From positions 92,705 to 156,704 of the forward strand of contig JAQBXR010000003.1 of assembly GCA_027623295.1 (NCBI GenBank): DNA of 64,000 nt, written 5' to 3'. Positions 52,775-64,000 of this stretch are shown here, one piece after another (the stretch's first letter is position 1; every line of letters starts with the position of its first letter). The position numbers and the translations under genes are program-made. The notes under the pieces were generated by a model, which was not told the DNA's origin, did no database searches, and saw nothing but the letters and a program-made list of their open reading frames with translations. This DNA is from Planctomycetota bacterium. GTDB taxonomy: Bacteria > Planctomycetota > UBA1135.

Positions 52775-54295
52775 TTAATGACGAAAGTGACGCGTTCCAG
52801 TATGCACCATGCAGACGCCTTTTGCATCACATGCCGCGGTGACTTCTGGGTCACGCATGGAGCCACCAGGTTGAACGATGACAGAAACTCCTGCATCGGC
52901 CAAAGCCTCTGGCCCATCTGGGAATGGGAAGAATGCATCGCTGCCAACCACGGCACCCCGTGCCCGATCGCCAGCTTTCTTAACTGCAATTTCTGCAGAA
53001 TCAACGCGACTCATTTGGCCGGCACCGGCGCCAACCAGCATGCCATCTTTAACTAGGCAAATACTATTCGACTTGAGATGCTTCGCCAGGGTTTGCGCAA
53101 GGCGACAGTCATCTTCCATTTTGGCGTCTAAGGCAACGGCTCCGACAACTTTTAGCTCCGCGTTAAAACCATTGAGGGTATCGGAGTCCTGCACCAAAGT
53201 GCCTCCCCATACGCGACGTGCTTCTTTCTGCTCGCGTGGTTTTCCAATGTCTGCAACTTTCACAATGCGCAGATTCTTACCCCACTTCGGGCCAGTGCGT
53301 AAAAGGTTAATCGCCTCTTTCGTGAAATCATTTGCGGCAAGGACCTCTACAAAGTGGCCGGGGCCAGCAAGGAACTCCGCACACGCCTCATCGAAAGTGC
53401 CGTGCACTGCAACGACCGAACCAAAGGCTGAAAGCGGATCTCCTTCCCATGCGCGCTCAAGGGCTTCTGCATTATTATTGCCAAGAGCGGCGCCGCAAGG
53501 GTTGGTGTGCTTAACGACCACTGCAGAATGCCGTGGTAAGTCATTGACTGCGGCAACTGCGGCATCAAGATCGAGCCAGTTGTTGTAAGAGAGCTCCTTG
53601 CCACCCGGAAGAACCTCTGCAGCGCCAAGGCCGAAAGAACTCGCATCAGCAAAGAAGCCCGCTTTTTGGTGAGGGTTCTCTCCATAACGAAGCTCTCCGC
53701 CTGCTTGCCCGGCAAACCAATGCCCGATTGCTGTGTCATATTCTCCTGTGCGCGCAAAAACTTTAGTCGCAAGCTTGCGGCGCATGATTAAGGATGTTCC
53801 TCCTTCTGCTAGCTCTGCCGCAACCGCTTGGTAGTCAGCAGTGTCGCAGAGAACCGCAACGCTCTCATGGTTTTTGGCTGCCGAACGCAGCATCGACGGC
53901 CCGCCGATATCAATCTTCTCAATGATTTCTTCGACCGTACCACCCCCGGCAACGGTTTCTTCAAACGGGTAGAGGTTGACCACCACCATATCAATCGGCC
54001 CAATGTCATATTCTGCCATCGAAGCAAGATGTCCTTTATCGGAACGGCGCGCCAAAAGCCCGCCGTGAATTTTGGGATGAAGAGTCTTTACGCGGCCATC
54101 CATCATTTCAGGAAAGCCCGTGTAATCAGCAACCTCAATGACATCAAGGCCGGCTTCCATCAACGCTTTGCGCGTTCCGCCGGTAGAAAGAAGTTCGGCG
54201 CCATGTGCCGCAAGGGCTTGGCCAAGTTCAACAATACCGTCTTTGTAAAAAACACTTAACAAAGCACGGCGGACTGGGATTCGATCGCTGGACAT
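52775..54295 (-). CDS. purH: AICAR transformylase / IMP cyclohydrolase
   Basis: About 506 aa; last two steps of de novo IMP synthesis. N-terminal cyclohydrolase: RALLSVFYKDGIVELGQALA, LSTGGTRKAL, GRVKTLHPKIHGGLLARR, VVNLYPFEETV, KIDIGGPSMLRSAAKNHESV. Transformylase: ELRYGENPHQKAGFFAD, VVVKHTNPCGAALG, SRVDSAEIAVKKAG and the end VQPGGSMRDPEV. The sequence SVFYKDG differs from the usual SVSDKTG. The ATG at 54295 lies 5 bp from the prfB stop. Confidence 0.93.
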   Translation of the reverse strand: MSSDRIPVRRALLSVFYKDGIVELGQALAAHGAELLSTGGTRKALMEAGLDVIEVADYTGFPEMMDGRVKTLHPKIHGGLLARRSDKGHLASMAEYDIGPIDMVVVNLYPFEETVAGGGTVEEIIEKIDIGGPSMLRSAAKNHESVAVLCDTADYQAVAAELAEGGTSLIMRRKLATKVFARTGEYDTAIGHWFAGQAGGELRYGENPHQKAGFFADASSFGLGAAEVLPGGKELSYNNWLDLDAAVAAVNDLPRHSAVVVKHTNPCGAALGNNNAEALERAWEGDPLSAFGSVVAVHGTFDEACAEFLAGPGHFVEVLAANDFTKEAINLLRTGPKWGKNLRIVKVADIGKPREQKEARRVWGGTLVQDSDTLNGFNAELKVVGAVALDAKMEDDCRLAQTLAKHLKSNSICLVKDGMLVGAGAGQMSRVDSAEIAVKKAGDRARGAVVGSDAFFPFPDGPEALADAGVSVIVQPGGSMRDPEVTAACDAKGVCMVHTGTRHFRH

Positions 54296-54299
54296 GGTC

Positions 54300-55398
54300 T
54301 TAACGAGTGGCTCGAGAGCGTAGGTATTCTTCAATGAAGGGGTCAATATTGCCATCAAGAACAGATCGGGCATCCCCAATTTCCAAGTTGGTGCGATGGT
54401 CTTTCACCATCTGGTATGGATGAAGCACATAAGAACGAATCTGGGCACCCCAGGAGATTTCGCCTTTATTGCCATACATTGATTTGAGTTCATCATCACG
54501 CGAGGTTTCGCGTAACTCAAAAAGTCTCGACACCAACATTTTGGAAGCAATCCGTCGGTTCTTTAATTGACTGCGTTCGTTTTGGCACTGCACCACAATT
54601 CCTGTTGGCAGGTGCGTCATGCGAACCGCTGAATCAGTTTTGTTTACGTGCTGTCCGCCAGCTCCGCCGGCGCGATATGTATCCACGCGGACTTCGGCCA
54701 TGTCTAGATCAATCGCACCTTCGTCTTCAAACTCAGGCATAACCTCTACCGCAGCAAAGCTTGTATGACGCCGGCTTTGAGCATCGTAGGGAGAAATGCG
54801 AACGAGACGATGAACGCCACGTTCAGCCTTAAGCTTGCCGTAGGCATAGGGTCCACTAAACAAAAGCGTGGCATGCCGAATGCCGCCTTCATCGTTAGTG
54901 AGGAGTTCAATCTCGGTCATTTCAAACTCCTTTGCTTCGCCCCAACGCATGTACATGCGCAGAAGCATTTCTGCAAAATCGGTAGCGTCCACACCCCCTG
55001 CGCCAGCCTGAACGGTAATAAAAGCGTTGCGATTATCGTTTTCCCCGCCAAGCATGACTTGAAATTCCAGAGCGTCTAACTTGGCTTCTGCTGACTCCAA
55101 TGCCGCGGCCAATTCGTCCACAACTTCTGAGGCGCCGCCTTCTTCTCCAAGTTCTGCGAGCATACTAATCTCTTCCAAGACCTCGGCCGTTTCATCAATC
55201 GGGTCCGTCACGGCACGCGCTTGCTTCATTTGGCCAATAACTTTTTGTGCGGCATCCTGGTCGTCCCAGAAACCGCTTTCGGCCATGACCTTATTGAACT
55301 CCGCTTTCTTTTCTGCGTTTGACGCGTAGTCAAAGACGTCCCCGAATTTGCTCCAAGCGACGCTCCAATTCATTTGCACGGTCGAGGCTTTCTTTCAT
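54300..55398 (-). CDS. prfB: Peptide chain release factor 2, with programmed +1 frameshift
   Basis: Recognises UGA/UAA and releases the peptide (GGQ in RAGGAGGQHVNKTDSAVR). The first frame starts at ATG 55398 and reads MKESLDRANELERRLEQIRG then RL, stopping at TGA 55330-55332. The slippery site CTT-TGA-C with an SD-like CGGGGA before it matches E. coli prfB (same CTTTGACTACG). After the +1 shift the protein continues DYASNAEKKAEFNKVMAES and is 365 aa in all. The frame beginning near 55379 is not the true N-terminus. High RF2 should terminate at the UGA, giving autoregulation. Confidence 0.93.
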
Positions 55399-55425
55399 CG
55401 TCTTCGGGGGCGGACGGGCCTAAAA

Positions 55426-56022
55426 CTAAGAAGCAGACTTTGCGTCTGCCAGTGCATCTTTAAGCGCGTGGTAAAGCGCCGTGTTTGATGCGAGAGTAAG
55501 TGGCAAAACGCCATCTTCCGTTTCTTTTAGATACTCTTCACGACGCTCGGCGGTGAATGCACCTTCCATCGTGAGAATGTTGTCTAAACGATCTGCGCTC
55601 TTCACAATATGTGCGTCGCGACCTTCCCAACGAAGACCTTCCAAGTGCCGCATGTTGCGGGCGTACTCAGATTCACCTTCCTTTAAGTCAGGATGAGTCA
55701 GTGCGCGAACTAGGTCTCCAACTTTGGAGCCAATGCTGTCTTCCACATCATTCGCGGTGACCTCGGTGTCTTCCGCAACATCGTGCAACAGGCCTGCACA
55801 AATTACGGCTGGGTTATGTTTTTGCTCAGCAACTTCCAGCAGCCAAAGCGCAGTGCGCAGAGAATGTGCGACATAAGGTTCTCCAGAACCTTTCCGGACC
55901 TGGCCATCATGTGCAGACTTTGCCATGGCAACCGCCTTGTCTATGGGTGGCCAGGTGCTGCCTACTTGATCGAGTAAGCGCTTTTCGAGTTCTTCAACAG
56001 AGAGTGTGTAGATTGCTTTCAT
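55426..56022 (-). CDS. HD-domain hydrolase, SpoT/Mesh1-like
   Basis: 198 aa, only the hydrolase domain of the RelA/SpoT family. KAVAMAKSAHDGQVRKGSGE, PYVAHSLRTA, CAGLLHDVAEDTEVTANDVE (HD plus ED), VKSADRLDNILTM. These are the metal- and (p)ppGpp-binding motifs of small alarmone hydrolases, so hydrolysis of ppGpp or a related nucleotide is plausible but unproven. Lies between rpiA and prfB in one direction with short gaps. Confidence 0.8.
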   Translation of the reverse strand: MKAIYTLSVEELEKRLLDQVGSTWPPIDKAVAMAKSAHDGQVRKGSGEPYVAHSLRTALWLLEVAEQKHNPAVICAGLLHDVAEDTEVTANDVEDSIGSKVGDLVRALTHPDLKEGESEYARNMRHLEGLRWEGRDAHIVKSADRLDNILTMEGAFTAERREEYLKETEDGVLPLTLASNTALYHALKDALADAKSAS

Positions 56023-56027
56023 CTTGT

Positions 56028-56738
56028 TCAGCGTTGAAGGGTTACAACAGTCCCGTCGTCCCCGCCTTCAATGACGATGTGACAAAGGTCTAGAAATAGT
56101 CCGACCTCAATCACGCCAGGTATTTGTGAAAGAGTTGCGTGAAGTTGATTTGGATCCGCAATTCCATTTTCAAAACGACAATCAAGGATGTAGTTGCCAT
56201 TGTCGGTTACAAAGGGTTCTCCCGCCTCCGTGTTGCGCACATAGGGTTTGCATTCTCCAAGTTGCGCGACCCGTTCACGAATAGACAAATAACCGAAGGG
56301 AAGCACCTCAACCGGCAAAAGGAAAGTTGTGCCAAGTCGGTCAACTCTTTTCCCGCCACCAATGATAATGATGACTTTTGTTCCAGCTGCTGCGACAATT
56401 TTTTCGCGTAACAATGCGCCGCCGCCGCCTTTAATGAGGCGAAACTCTGGGTCAACCTCGTCTGCCCCATCGACAACCAAATCTATAACTGGTTGTTCTT
56501 CTAAGGTCGCTAAGGGGATCCCAAGCTCCTTACACTTCTCGGCCGTCTCTACCGAAGTCGGAACCCCAATCACTTGCAGGCCTTCCTTTTTCATGCGTTC
56601 TGCCAACGCATCTAGAAAAAAAGCCACCGTGCTCCCGGTTCCAAGACCAAGAATTGTGCCAGTCTTCACGTGTTTGGCTGCGGCTATGCCGGCGGCCTGT
56701 TTTGGTGAAGGAGAATCAGCCATTTGCGCCGTTATCAT
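56028..56738 (-). CDS. rpiA: Ribose-5-phosphate isomerase A
   Basis: About 236 aa; interconverts ribose 5-phosphate and ribulose 5-phosphate. GTILGLGTGSTVAFFLDALA, GVPTSVETAEKCKELGIPL, LVVDGADEVDPEFRLIKGGG, ALLREKIVA, ILDCRFENGI are diagnostic RpiA segments; catalytic Asp and Lys are in place. ATG 56738 or 56723 are both possible. First gene of the minus-strand run down to the VOC gene; divergent from feoA. Confidence 0.92.
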   Translation of the reverse strand: MITAQMADSPSPKQAAGIAAAKHVKTGTILGLGTGSTVAFFLDALAERMKKEGLQVIGVPTSVETAEKCKELGIPLATLEEQPVIDLVVDGADEVDPEFRLIKGGGGALLREKIVAAAGTKVIIIIGGGKRVDRLGTTFLLPVEVLPFGYLSIRERVAQLGECKPYVRNTEAGEPFVTDNGNYILDCRFENGIADPNQLHATLSQIPGVIEVGLFLDLCHIVIEGGDDGTVVTLQR

Positions 56739-56785
56739 AACGTGCGCAAAGCCAGATTTTCCGCCTCCTTCCCTGGCTATGGCGC

Positions 56786-56791
56786 TATAAT
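56786..56791 (+). promoter_or_regulatory. feoA: Candidate -10 element of the feoAB promoter
   Basis: TATAAT, 43 nt before the feoA start. A convincing -35 is not visible, which would fit an activator- or operator-dependent promoter. Confidence 0.45.
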
Positions 56792-56804
56792 CGCCACGCC
56801 CTTT

Positions 56805-56823
56805 ATTGCAACTGAGTCTCAAT
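56805..56823 (+). promoter_or_regulatory. 19-bp dyad upstream of feoA, candidate metalloregulator operator
   Basis: The sequence has the perfect dyad ATTG-N2-ACT-N-AGT-N2-CAAT. It sits between the TATAAT and the feoA start, where a repressor would block early transcription. The 19-bp length is that of Fur and DtxR/IdeR sites, but the sequence matches neither textbook consensus closely. Confidence 0.55.
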
Positions 56824-56833
56824 AGGGCCCGCA

Positions 56834-57100
56834 TTGAACCTTCCCACCCAAAACCTCACCCTCGCCGATCTTCCGCAAGTCCTTTTTGCGCAAGTCGTGG
56901 AAGTAGACGGAGGCTGTGACATCTGTGAACGGCTAAGAGAGCTTGGTTTTACCCCCGGCACCGAAGTTCGGTTTGAGCGTCAGGCTCCCTTTGGTGGTCC
57001 ATTGATATTGACCTTACGGGGCTATCAGCTCGCCCTTCGCCCCAAAGAGGCTCTGCGTGTCAAAATTAGGAGGATTTCTCCCTTGAGGAAAACCAAATGA
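56834..57100 (+). CDS. feoA: Ferrous iron transport protein A
   Basis: 88 aa SH3-like FeoA domain: LTLADLPQVLFAQVVEVDGG, RLRELGFTPGTEVRFERQAP, GPLILTLRGYQLALRPKEAL. FeoA is a small cytoplasmic partner of FeoB. Starts at TTG 56834 (no ATG in frame; GGG upstream). Its stop overlaps the FeoB ATG. Confidence 0.88.
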   Translation: MNLPTQNLTLADLPQVLFAQVVEVDGGCDICERLRELGFTPGTEVRFERQAPFGGPLILTLRGYQLALRPKEALRVKIRRISPLRKTK

Positions 57101-58968
57101 CTCAGGAATTGCGCCTTGCCTTAGTTGGCAGTCCGAACGCTGGCAAGACCACTCTCTTTAACGCGCTCACAGGACTCTCCGCAAAGACGGGAAATTATCC
57201 CGGCGTTACCGTAGATCGTCGTCTTGGGAGTCTGGAAGTTGGAAAGGTCAAAATCACTCTTTCAGACTTACCGGGTAGCTACTCCCTACACGCTATTTCC
57301 GAAGACGAGGCCGTCACATCGAAAGTGCTCAAGGGCGAATTGGACGGAGGCAAGGCGCCCGACGGCATTGTCTTTGTTGCTGACGCCACCACGCTCGACC
57401 GTTCCCTGCCCATGTTGGCCGATGTTCTGAACATTGGTCGTCCTACCTTATTAGTCCTAACCATGATTGATGAGCTTAAGGCCCGTGGCGGAGACCTTGA
57501 TTTATTCAAGCTTCAAGGCGAGTTGGGCATTCCCATTGTTGGAGTTGTTGGAAATAAGGGGCTTGGAGTCAACGACTTACGCCTAAAGCTGGCCGAAGTT
57601 ACTGCCTGGAACCGAGCAAAAAATATCCCTGAGGGAGATACTCATTCTCGCTTCCTTTGGGGAGATGAGATCCTTCAGAAAGTTACTCGCCATCCTCTCT
57701 CGGAGAGTCGGCTCACGCGCAAAATTGACCGGGTCTTGCTTCATCCCGTGCTTGGGCTCGTTGTGTTTGGAGCTTTCCTTGCGGTGTTTTTCCAGGCTAT
57801 TTTCTCTTGGGCAGCCCCAGCTATGGACCTTTTCTCGGGGTGGATGGACATTACCGCCGACTGGGTCCTCGCCACTTTCCCACCGGGACTATTCACAAAC
57901 CTATTAGCGGACGGCATCATTCGCGGCGTTGGAGCAGTCATTGTTTTTGTTCCGCAAATCGCATTGCTCTTCGCGATTATTTTCATGTTCGAGGCTTCTG
58001 GTTATATGGCTCGAGCAGCTTTTGTCGTCGATCGCGTTATGGGTTGGGCGGGCCTGGAAGGGCGGTGCTTCATTTCCCTACTCTCCTCCTACGCCTGTGC
58101 TGTTCCCGGCATTATGGCCACACGGTCGATTCCATCGCCACGAGATCGCTTGGCCACTATTTTGGTTGCGCCCTTTGCAACTTGCTCCGCGCGACTTCCA
58201 GTTTATGCACTTTTGATTTCCGCGTTCATCCCAGACACCACGGTATGGGGGCCGTTCACTTATCAAGGCATGACCCTGATGGGCCTCTATTTGTTGGGTG
58301 GGATCAGCGCCGTTCTCTTTGCTGGCATTTTTAAGCGCGGCATGTTGAAAGGTGCAAGTCTTCCTTTTTACCTAGAGCTTCCGCCTTATCGCTTTCCATC
58401 TTTACGTTCGGTTAGCATTCAGGTTTTTCGTCGCGTGAAGGTCTTTTTGAAAGACGCGGGAAGCGTAATTCTGATCGGTTCCATCGTGTTGTGGTTTTTG
58501 CTGAACTTCCCGCGACACGAGTCCCCGGCTGATTTCACAGCCGCTCAAGCACATCGTGCACAGATTGAGCAAAGTTATGCCGCGGACCTAGGACATGCCA
58601 TGGAGCCGGTATTCGATCCACTCGGCTTTGATTGGCGTATTAATGTTGGCTTAATTGGATCCTTTGCGGCGCGTGAGTTAATGGTTTCCACGCTCGCTGA
58701 AGTTTATGCCTACGAAGAAATCGATGGCGAGCACCCCGGTTTAGGCGTCATCCTTACGACACCTGATCCCAAAACCGGAGAACCCCCAATGACCTTTGCC
58801 AGTGGAATTGCACTGTTGCTGTTCTTCGTTTACGCCTTGCTTTGTCTTTCGACCGTCGCCGTTGCTAAACGAGAAACCGGCGGATGGAAATGGCCCATCT
58901 TTATGATGAGCTACATGGGCGCTGTTGCCTGGGTAGCCGCGTTTATCGGCTACACCTTGGCCTCTTAG
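57097..58968 (+). CDS. feoB: Ferrous iron transporter B
   Basis: 623 aa. N-terminal GTPase: G1 GSPNAGKTTLFNALTG, switch KTGNYPGVTVDRR, G3 DLPGSYSL; the G4 position reads VLTMIDE (TMID where E. coli FeoB has NMLD). Then a helical spacer and about eight membrane segments with the Gate motifs YACAVPGIMATRSIPSPRDR and TCSARLPVYALLISAF. Shorter than E. coli FeoB (773 aa), mainly at the C-terminus, with no FeoC-like domain. Imports Fe2+ under low oxygen or low iron. Confidence 0.92.
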   Translation: MTQELRLALVGSPNAGKTTLFNALTGLSAKTGNYPGVTVDRRLGSLEVGKVKITLSDLPGSYSLHAISEDEAVTSKVLKGELDGGKAPDGIVFVADATTLDRSLPMLADVLNIGRPTLLVLTMIDELKARGGDLDLFKLQGELGIPIVGVVGNKGLGVNDLRLKLAEVTAWNRAKNIPEGDTHSRFLWGDEILQKVTRHPLSESRLTRKIDRVLLHPVLGLVVFGAFLAVFFQAIFSWAAPAMDLFSGWMDITADWVLATFPPGLFTNLLADGIIRGVGAVIVFVPQIALLFAIIFMFEASGYMARAAFVVDRVMGWAGLEGRCFISLLSSYACAVPGIMATRSIPSPRDRLATILVAPFATCSARLPVYALLISAFIPDTTVWGPFTYQGMTLMGLYLLGGISAVLFAGIFKRGMLKGASLPFYLELPPYRFPSLRSVSIQVFRRVKVFLKDAGSVILIGSIVLWFLLNFPRHESPADFTAAQAHRAQIEQSYAADLGHAMEPVFDPLGFDWRINVGLIGSFAARELMVSTLAEVYAYEEIDGEHPGLGVILTTPDPKTGEPPMTFASGIALLLFFVYALLCLSTVAVAKRETGGWKWPIFMMSYMGAVAWVAAFIGYTLAS

Positions 58969-58980
58969 GATTTTTCTAAC

Positions 58981-61749
<2,769 letters not shown>

Positions 61750-61753
<4 letters not shown>

Positions 61754-62889
61754 ACTAGAGCACTAAGTGGCATGACTACGTACGAGTAATCATCGCCAAG
61801 AATGAACTTTGCTGGGCGTGATGCATCATCTACCTGAAGCTCAATCGCATCGCTATGCGCGGACTTCAAGCCATCGAGAATGAAAGCTGGGTTAAAAGCC
61901 ATCTTCAGACCTTCTCCAACATAGTCCACTTCAAAGTTCGCAGAAGCACGTCCACGGCCTTCGTGTTCCGCGGAAACTTCCATGTTGTTTGCGGTTAAGC
62001 CAAGCCGCACAACAGCAGCGGAGTCGTGCGTGAGGTGGCTAGCAAGCTTTAGTTTTTTGGAGAAGGATTCCCGATGTGCGCGCACGATGTGCTTGCCTGC
62101 AGCAGGAATGACATTACCGTAATTCGGATATTCTCCAGTCAACACGCGACCGAAGGATTCCAAGTTGCCCAAGCGGAAACCAACCAAGTTTCCAAGAAAC
62201 CAAACGCTGATGCTGTCGCCTTCCTCATCGAGGCCAAAGCGATAGATTTGATCTAGAACCTTTGGCAATAGAACTGCACGTGACTTCCCCCCTTTGCCGC
62301 CTGTGGCTGGGCGGTGAATGCATGCTAAGCGACGACCATCGGTGCCGACCATGGTTGCTTGGCCTTCCTTGAGCTCAAACAAAACTCCTTCGGTTGCAAA
62401 GCGCGTATCTTGCACGCGCGATGTTGCGAAACGAGTGGAGTTGACCATGACCAAAAAATCTCCCTTGTCCATAATGACATCGGCTTTGCCCTCGAGTGCA
62501 GCGACCAAAGGAAAGCTTTCTGAGCGGTCAGTGGCATTGGCTCCAGAGCTGCTTTCGAAGGTGACTAAATCACAAACATCTTCTCCGGCCTGAAGTTTTA
62601 CGCTTCCTTTGTCGTTAAGAGTAAGCGTGACGGTGTCAGACTCAACGTCTTTGATGATGTCGACCAGTTCACGACCAGGAATTACTGCCCAGCCGGGTTG
62701 ATCTACTTGAACGAAATCGATGCGATAACGAACAGCCATGTCCAAGTCATTGGTCATCAGCTGCAAGCTGCTATTCGAAGCTTCAATCAAAATGCCGCCA
62801 TAGACGGGATTTGTGGGTTTGCGGTCAATGCCCATTTCAACGCGCTGTAAAGCGTTACGGAAGGCAAGGCGGTCGATGAGGAACTTCAT
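61750..62889 (-). CDS. dnaN: DNA polymerase III sliding clamp (beta subunit)
   Basis: 379 aa, three clamp domains. FLIDRLAFRNALQRVEMGID, NSSLQLMTNDLDMAVRY, TRFATSRVQDTRFATEGVLF, MVGTDGRRLACIHR and the C-terminal PAKFILGDDYSYVVMPLSAL are canonical. Start ATG 62889. The leader contains a 9-bp inverted repeat 20 bp upstream. Confidence 0.95.
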
Positions 62890-63166
62890 GGGTGGGCGGC
62901 TCTTTTCTAATTACTTAAGAAGTAATTATTAGTCTTCGTATTATAGTCGAAGAGGGTTTGTGGAGAAAGGCTAGAGTGACTCCCTAAAACCTTTGTTTTC
63001 AATCTCTTACGAAATCCTGTTTGGGCTCTGTTGGGGCCTGGAGTCAGGGGATACGGGGGGAAGGTTTGGGGAGAAAAAGCCGGCCTTTCCACCGTGCGAT
63101 TTTGAACCCCCTGGAGTCTGTGGAAAGTGTTGAGAAGTAGAGTTTTAATCCTCATTCTATGCCCGG

Positions 63167-63175
63167 TTATCCACA
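63167..63175 (+). promoter_or_regulatory. Consensus DnaA box
   Basis: TTATCCACA, identical to the high-affinity E. coli box, in the dnaA-dnaN spacer. A second partial match, TTATCCTGG, begins three bases later. Confidence 0.7.
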
Positions 63176-63194
63176 AGTTATCCTGGCAAAAGTT

Positions 63195-63227
63195 AAGCCT
63201 CATGCGCGATTTAGACGCATGAGGCTT
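63195..63227 (-). terminator. Hairpin terminator downstream of dnaA
   Basis: Perfect 12-bp inverted repeat (AAGCCTCATGCG and CGCATGAGGCTT) with a 9-nt loop, 17 bp past the dnaA stop; CTTTT follows on the minus strand after two A. The tract is weak, so it may act as a partial terminator between dnaA and dnaN. Confidence 0.65.
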
Positions 63228-63244
63228 GTAGGAAAGGGCCATGT

Positions 63245-64000
63245 TTAGGACTCGTTGTTTCGAATTTTTCGTTCGAGGTCTGCGAGAAGTGAGGCAAAAT
63301 CACCATCTACGCGACGACGACGTTCCATCTTTTCAACCGCATAGACAACGGTGCTGTGATCGCGTCCCCCAAAGTGACCCCCAATCTCTTCTAGAGAGTG
63401 GTCAGTCATGTTGCGAGCAAGAAACATAGCAACCTGTCGTGGGTACACGATGGACTGCGTACGACGCTTAGATTGTAATTCAGCGAGGCGCACCCCAAAG
63501 TGAGCAATTACGGTTTGCAGGATATCATCCATGCGGATGATGCGCTGCATTTTCTTATTTCGTTCAGAGCCTAGGGCTTGGCGTGCGAGTGGCAAGCTAA
63601 TGGGAAGACCATTGAGCTGAGACAACGCATGTAGGTGCGTTAGGGTGCCTTCTAGCTCGCGTACGTTGCGGTCTACATGCTCCGCAATGAAATGTGCGAT
63701 TAGATCTGGCAACTCAACGCCCATGCGGTCGGCTTTACGGCGCAAAATAGCGACCCGAGTCTCAAAACAAGGTGATTCAATTTCTGCCACCAATCCCCAC
63801 TTAAAGCGACTGACAAGCCTTTCTTGCAAACCAGGGATTTCTCCCGGAGGTGCGTCTGAAGACAAGATGATCTGCTTTTGCGCAGTCCGAAGCGCATTGA
63901 AAGTGTGGAAGAACTCTTCTTGGGTGCGCTGCTTGTTGGATAACATTTGGATGTCATCCACAATCAGAACATCTACCTTGCGATAACGTTCGCGAAAATG
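63245..64000 (-). CDS. dnaA: Chromosomal replication initiator DnaA (5' part outside window)
   Basis: C-terminal 251 codons of DnaA; the frame is open to base 64000. Visible: VDVLIVDDIQMLSNKQRTQE (Walker B), EEFFHTFNALRTAQKQIILS, VSRFKWGLVAEIESPCFETR (sensor/Arg finger region), AEHVDRNVRELEGTLTHL and the domain IV signature GGRDHSTVVYAVEKMERRRR. Binds DnaA boxes and opens the origin. The N-terminal domains and start lie to the right of the window. Confidence 0.95.
   Translation of the reverse strand, partial: HFRERYRKVDVLIVDDIQMLSNKQRTQEEFFHTFNALRTAQKQIILSSDAPPGEIPGLQERLVSRFKWGLVAEIESPCFETRVAILRRKADRMGVELPDLIAHFIAEHVDRNVRELEGTLTHLHALSQLNGLPISLPLARQALGSERNKKMQRIIRMDDILQTVIAHFGVRLAELQSKRRTQSIVYPRQVAMFLARNMTDHSLEEIGGHFGGRDHSTVVYAVEKMERRRRVDGDFASLLADLERKIRNNES

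Larger units (their letters stand above)
62890..63244. other. dnaA-dnaN spacer with origin-like features
   Basis: 355 bp without a gene. It contains a perfect DnaA box TTATCCACA (63167-63175), weaker boxes TGTGGAGAA (62959-62967) and TGTGGAAAG (63119-63127), and an AT-rich stretch (about 62900-62945). Within that stretch TAATTACTT (62908-62916) and AAGTAATTA (62920-62928) form a hairpin. A G-rich run lies at 63047-63072. Placement beside dnaA and the box content suggest oriC, but box density is low. Confidence 0.5.

Overview
This 64 kb window comes from a Gram-negative bacterium of moderate, slightly GC-rich composition. The evidence is a heptose (LPS) gene, several lipoproteins with clear lipoboxes, a Wzm/Wzt exporter and an O-antigen-ligase-like protein. 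The right end is the replication-origin neighbourhood (dnaA-dnaN-dciA-gyrB). EF-hand proteins, sulfatase-fold proteins and many sulfotransferases would suit Planctomycetota or a neighbouring phylum, but that placement is inference; nothing here fixes the phylum. TTG and GTG starts are common.

Layout. (1) 1-2650, minus: a formate dehydrogenase (NuoF-like subunit plus catalytic subunit). The catalytic frame continues to the window edge through an in-frame TGA at the selenocysteine position, with a SECIS-like hairpin just after it. (2) 2651-8300: a B12/siderophore-type ABC importer whose binding protein is separated from its ATPase and permease by a lipoprotein gene, its decayed paralogue and gmhA; then an MGMT-domain protein and an unusual parvulin. 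(3) 8890-30996: a surface-polysaccharide locus with a PglF/WbpM dehydratase, a WecA/MraY-like and a PglC-like priming transferase, the L-FucNAc set fnlA-fnlB-fnlC with a WbuB-like transferase, Wzm/Wzt, further glycosyltransferases, four sulfotransferases, a membrane sulfatase-fold protein, a ligase/polymerase and a PglE-like aminotransferase. (4) 30993-40166: phosphate regulon phoB-phoR-pstS-pstC-pstA-pstB-phoU, all minus, with matching Pho boxes before pstS and phoB. It is interrupted between phoR and pstS by about 2.4 kb of more GC-rich DNA. That insert carries a glycosyltransferase-sulfotransferase fusion gene plus broken pieces of a second phoR and a second aminotransferase, and is flanked by 115-bp direct repeats of the phoR 3' end. 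(5) 40196-50040: Trm112-like and HIT proteins, an EF-hand protein, a FIST protein, a DUF3299 lipoprotein with a His-rich LolCD/MacB-like ABC system, a HAD-ECH fusion, pdxH, an S41 peptidase and a deletion scar of a MacA/MacB pair. (6) 50167-56738, minus: an operon-like run rpiA, HD hydrolase, prfB (with programmed frameshift), purH, PD-(D/E)XK nuclease, mscS-type channel, VOC protein. (7) 56834-58968: feoA-feoB behind a 19-bp dyad. (8) 58981-64000: gyrB, dciA, dnaN, an origin-like spacer and the 3' part of dnaA.

The most distinctive content is the sulfotransferase-rich glycan locus, which predicts a sulfated, FucNAc-containing surface polymer, and the insertion into the phoR end, which brings in a fifth sulfotransferase-type protein. 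No tRNA, rRNA, CRISPR array or transposase was seen.
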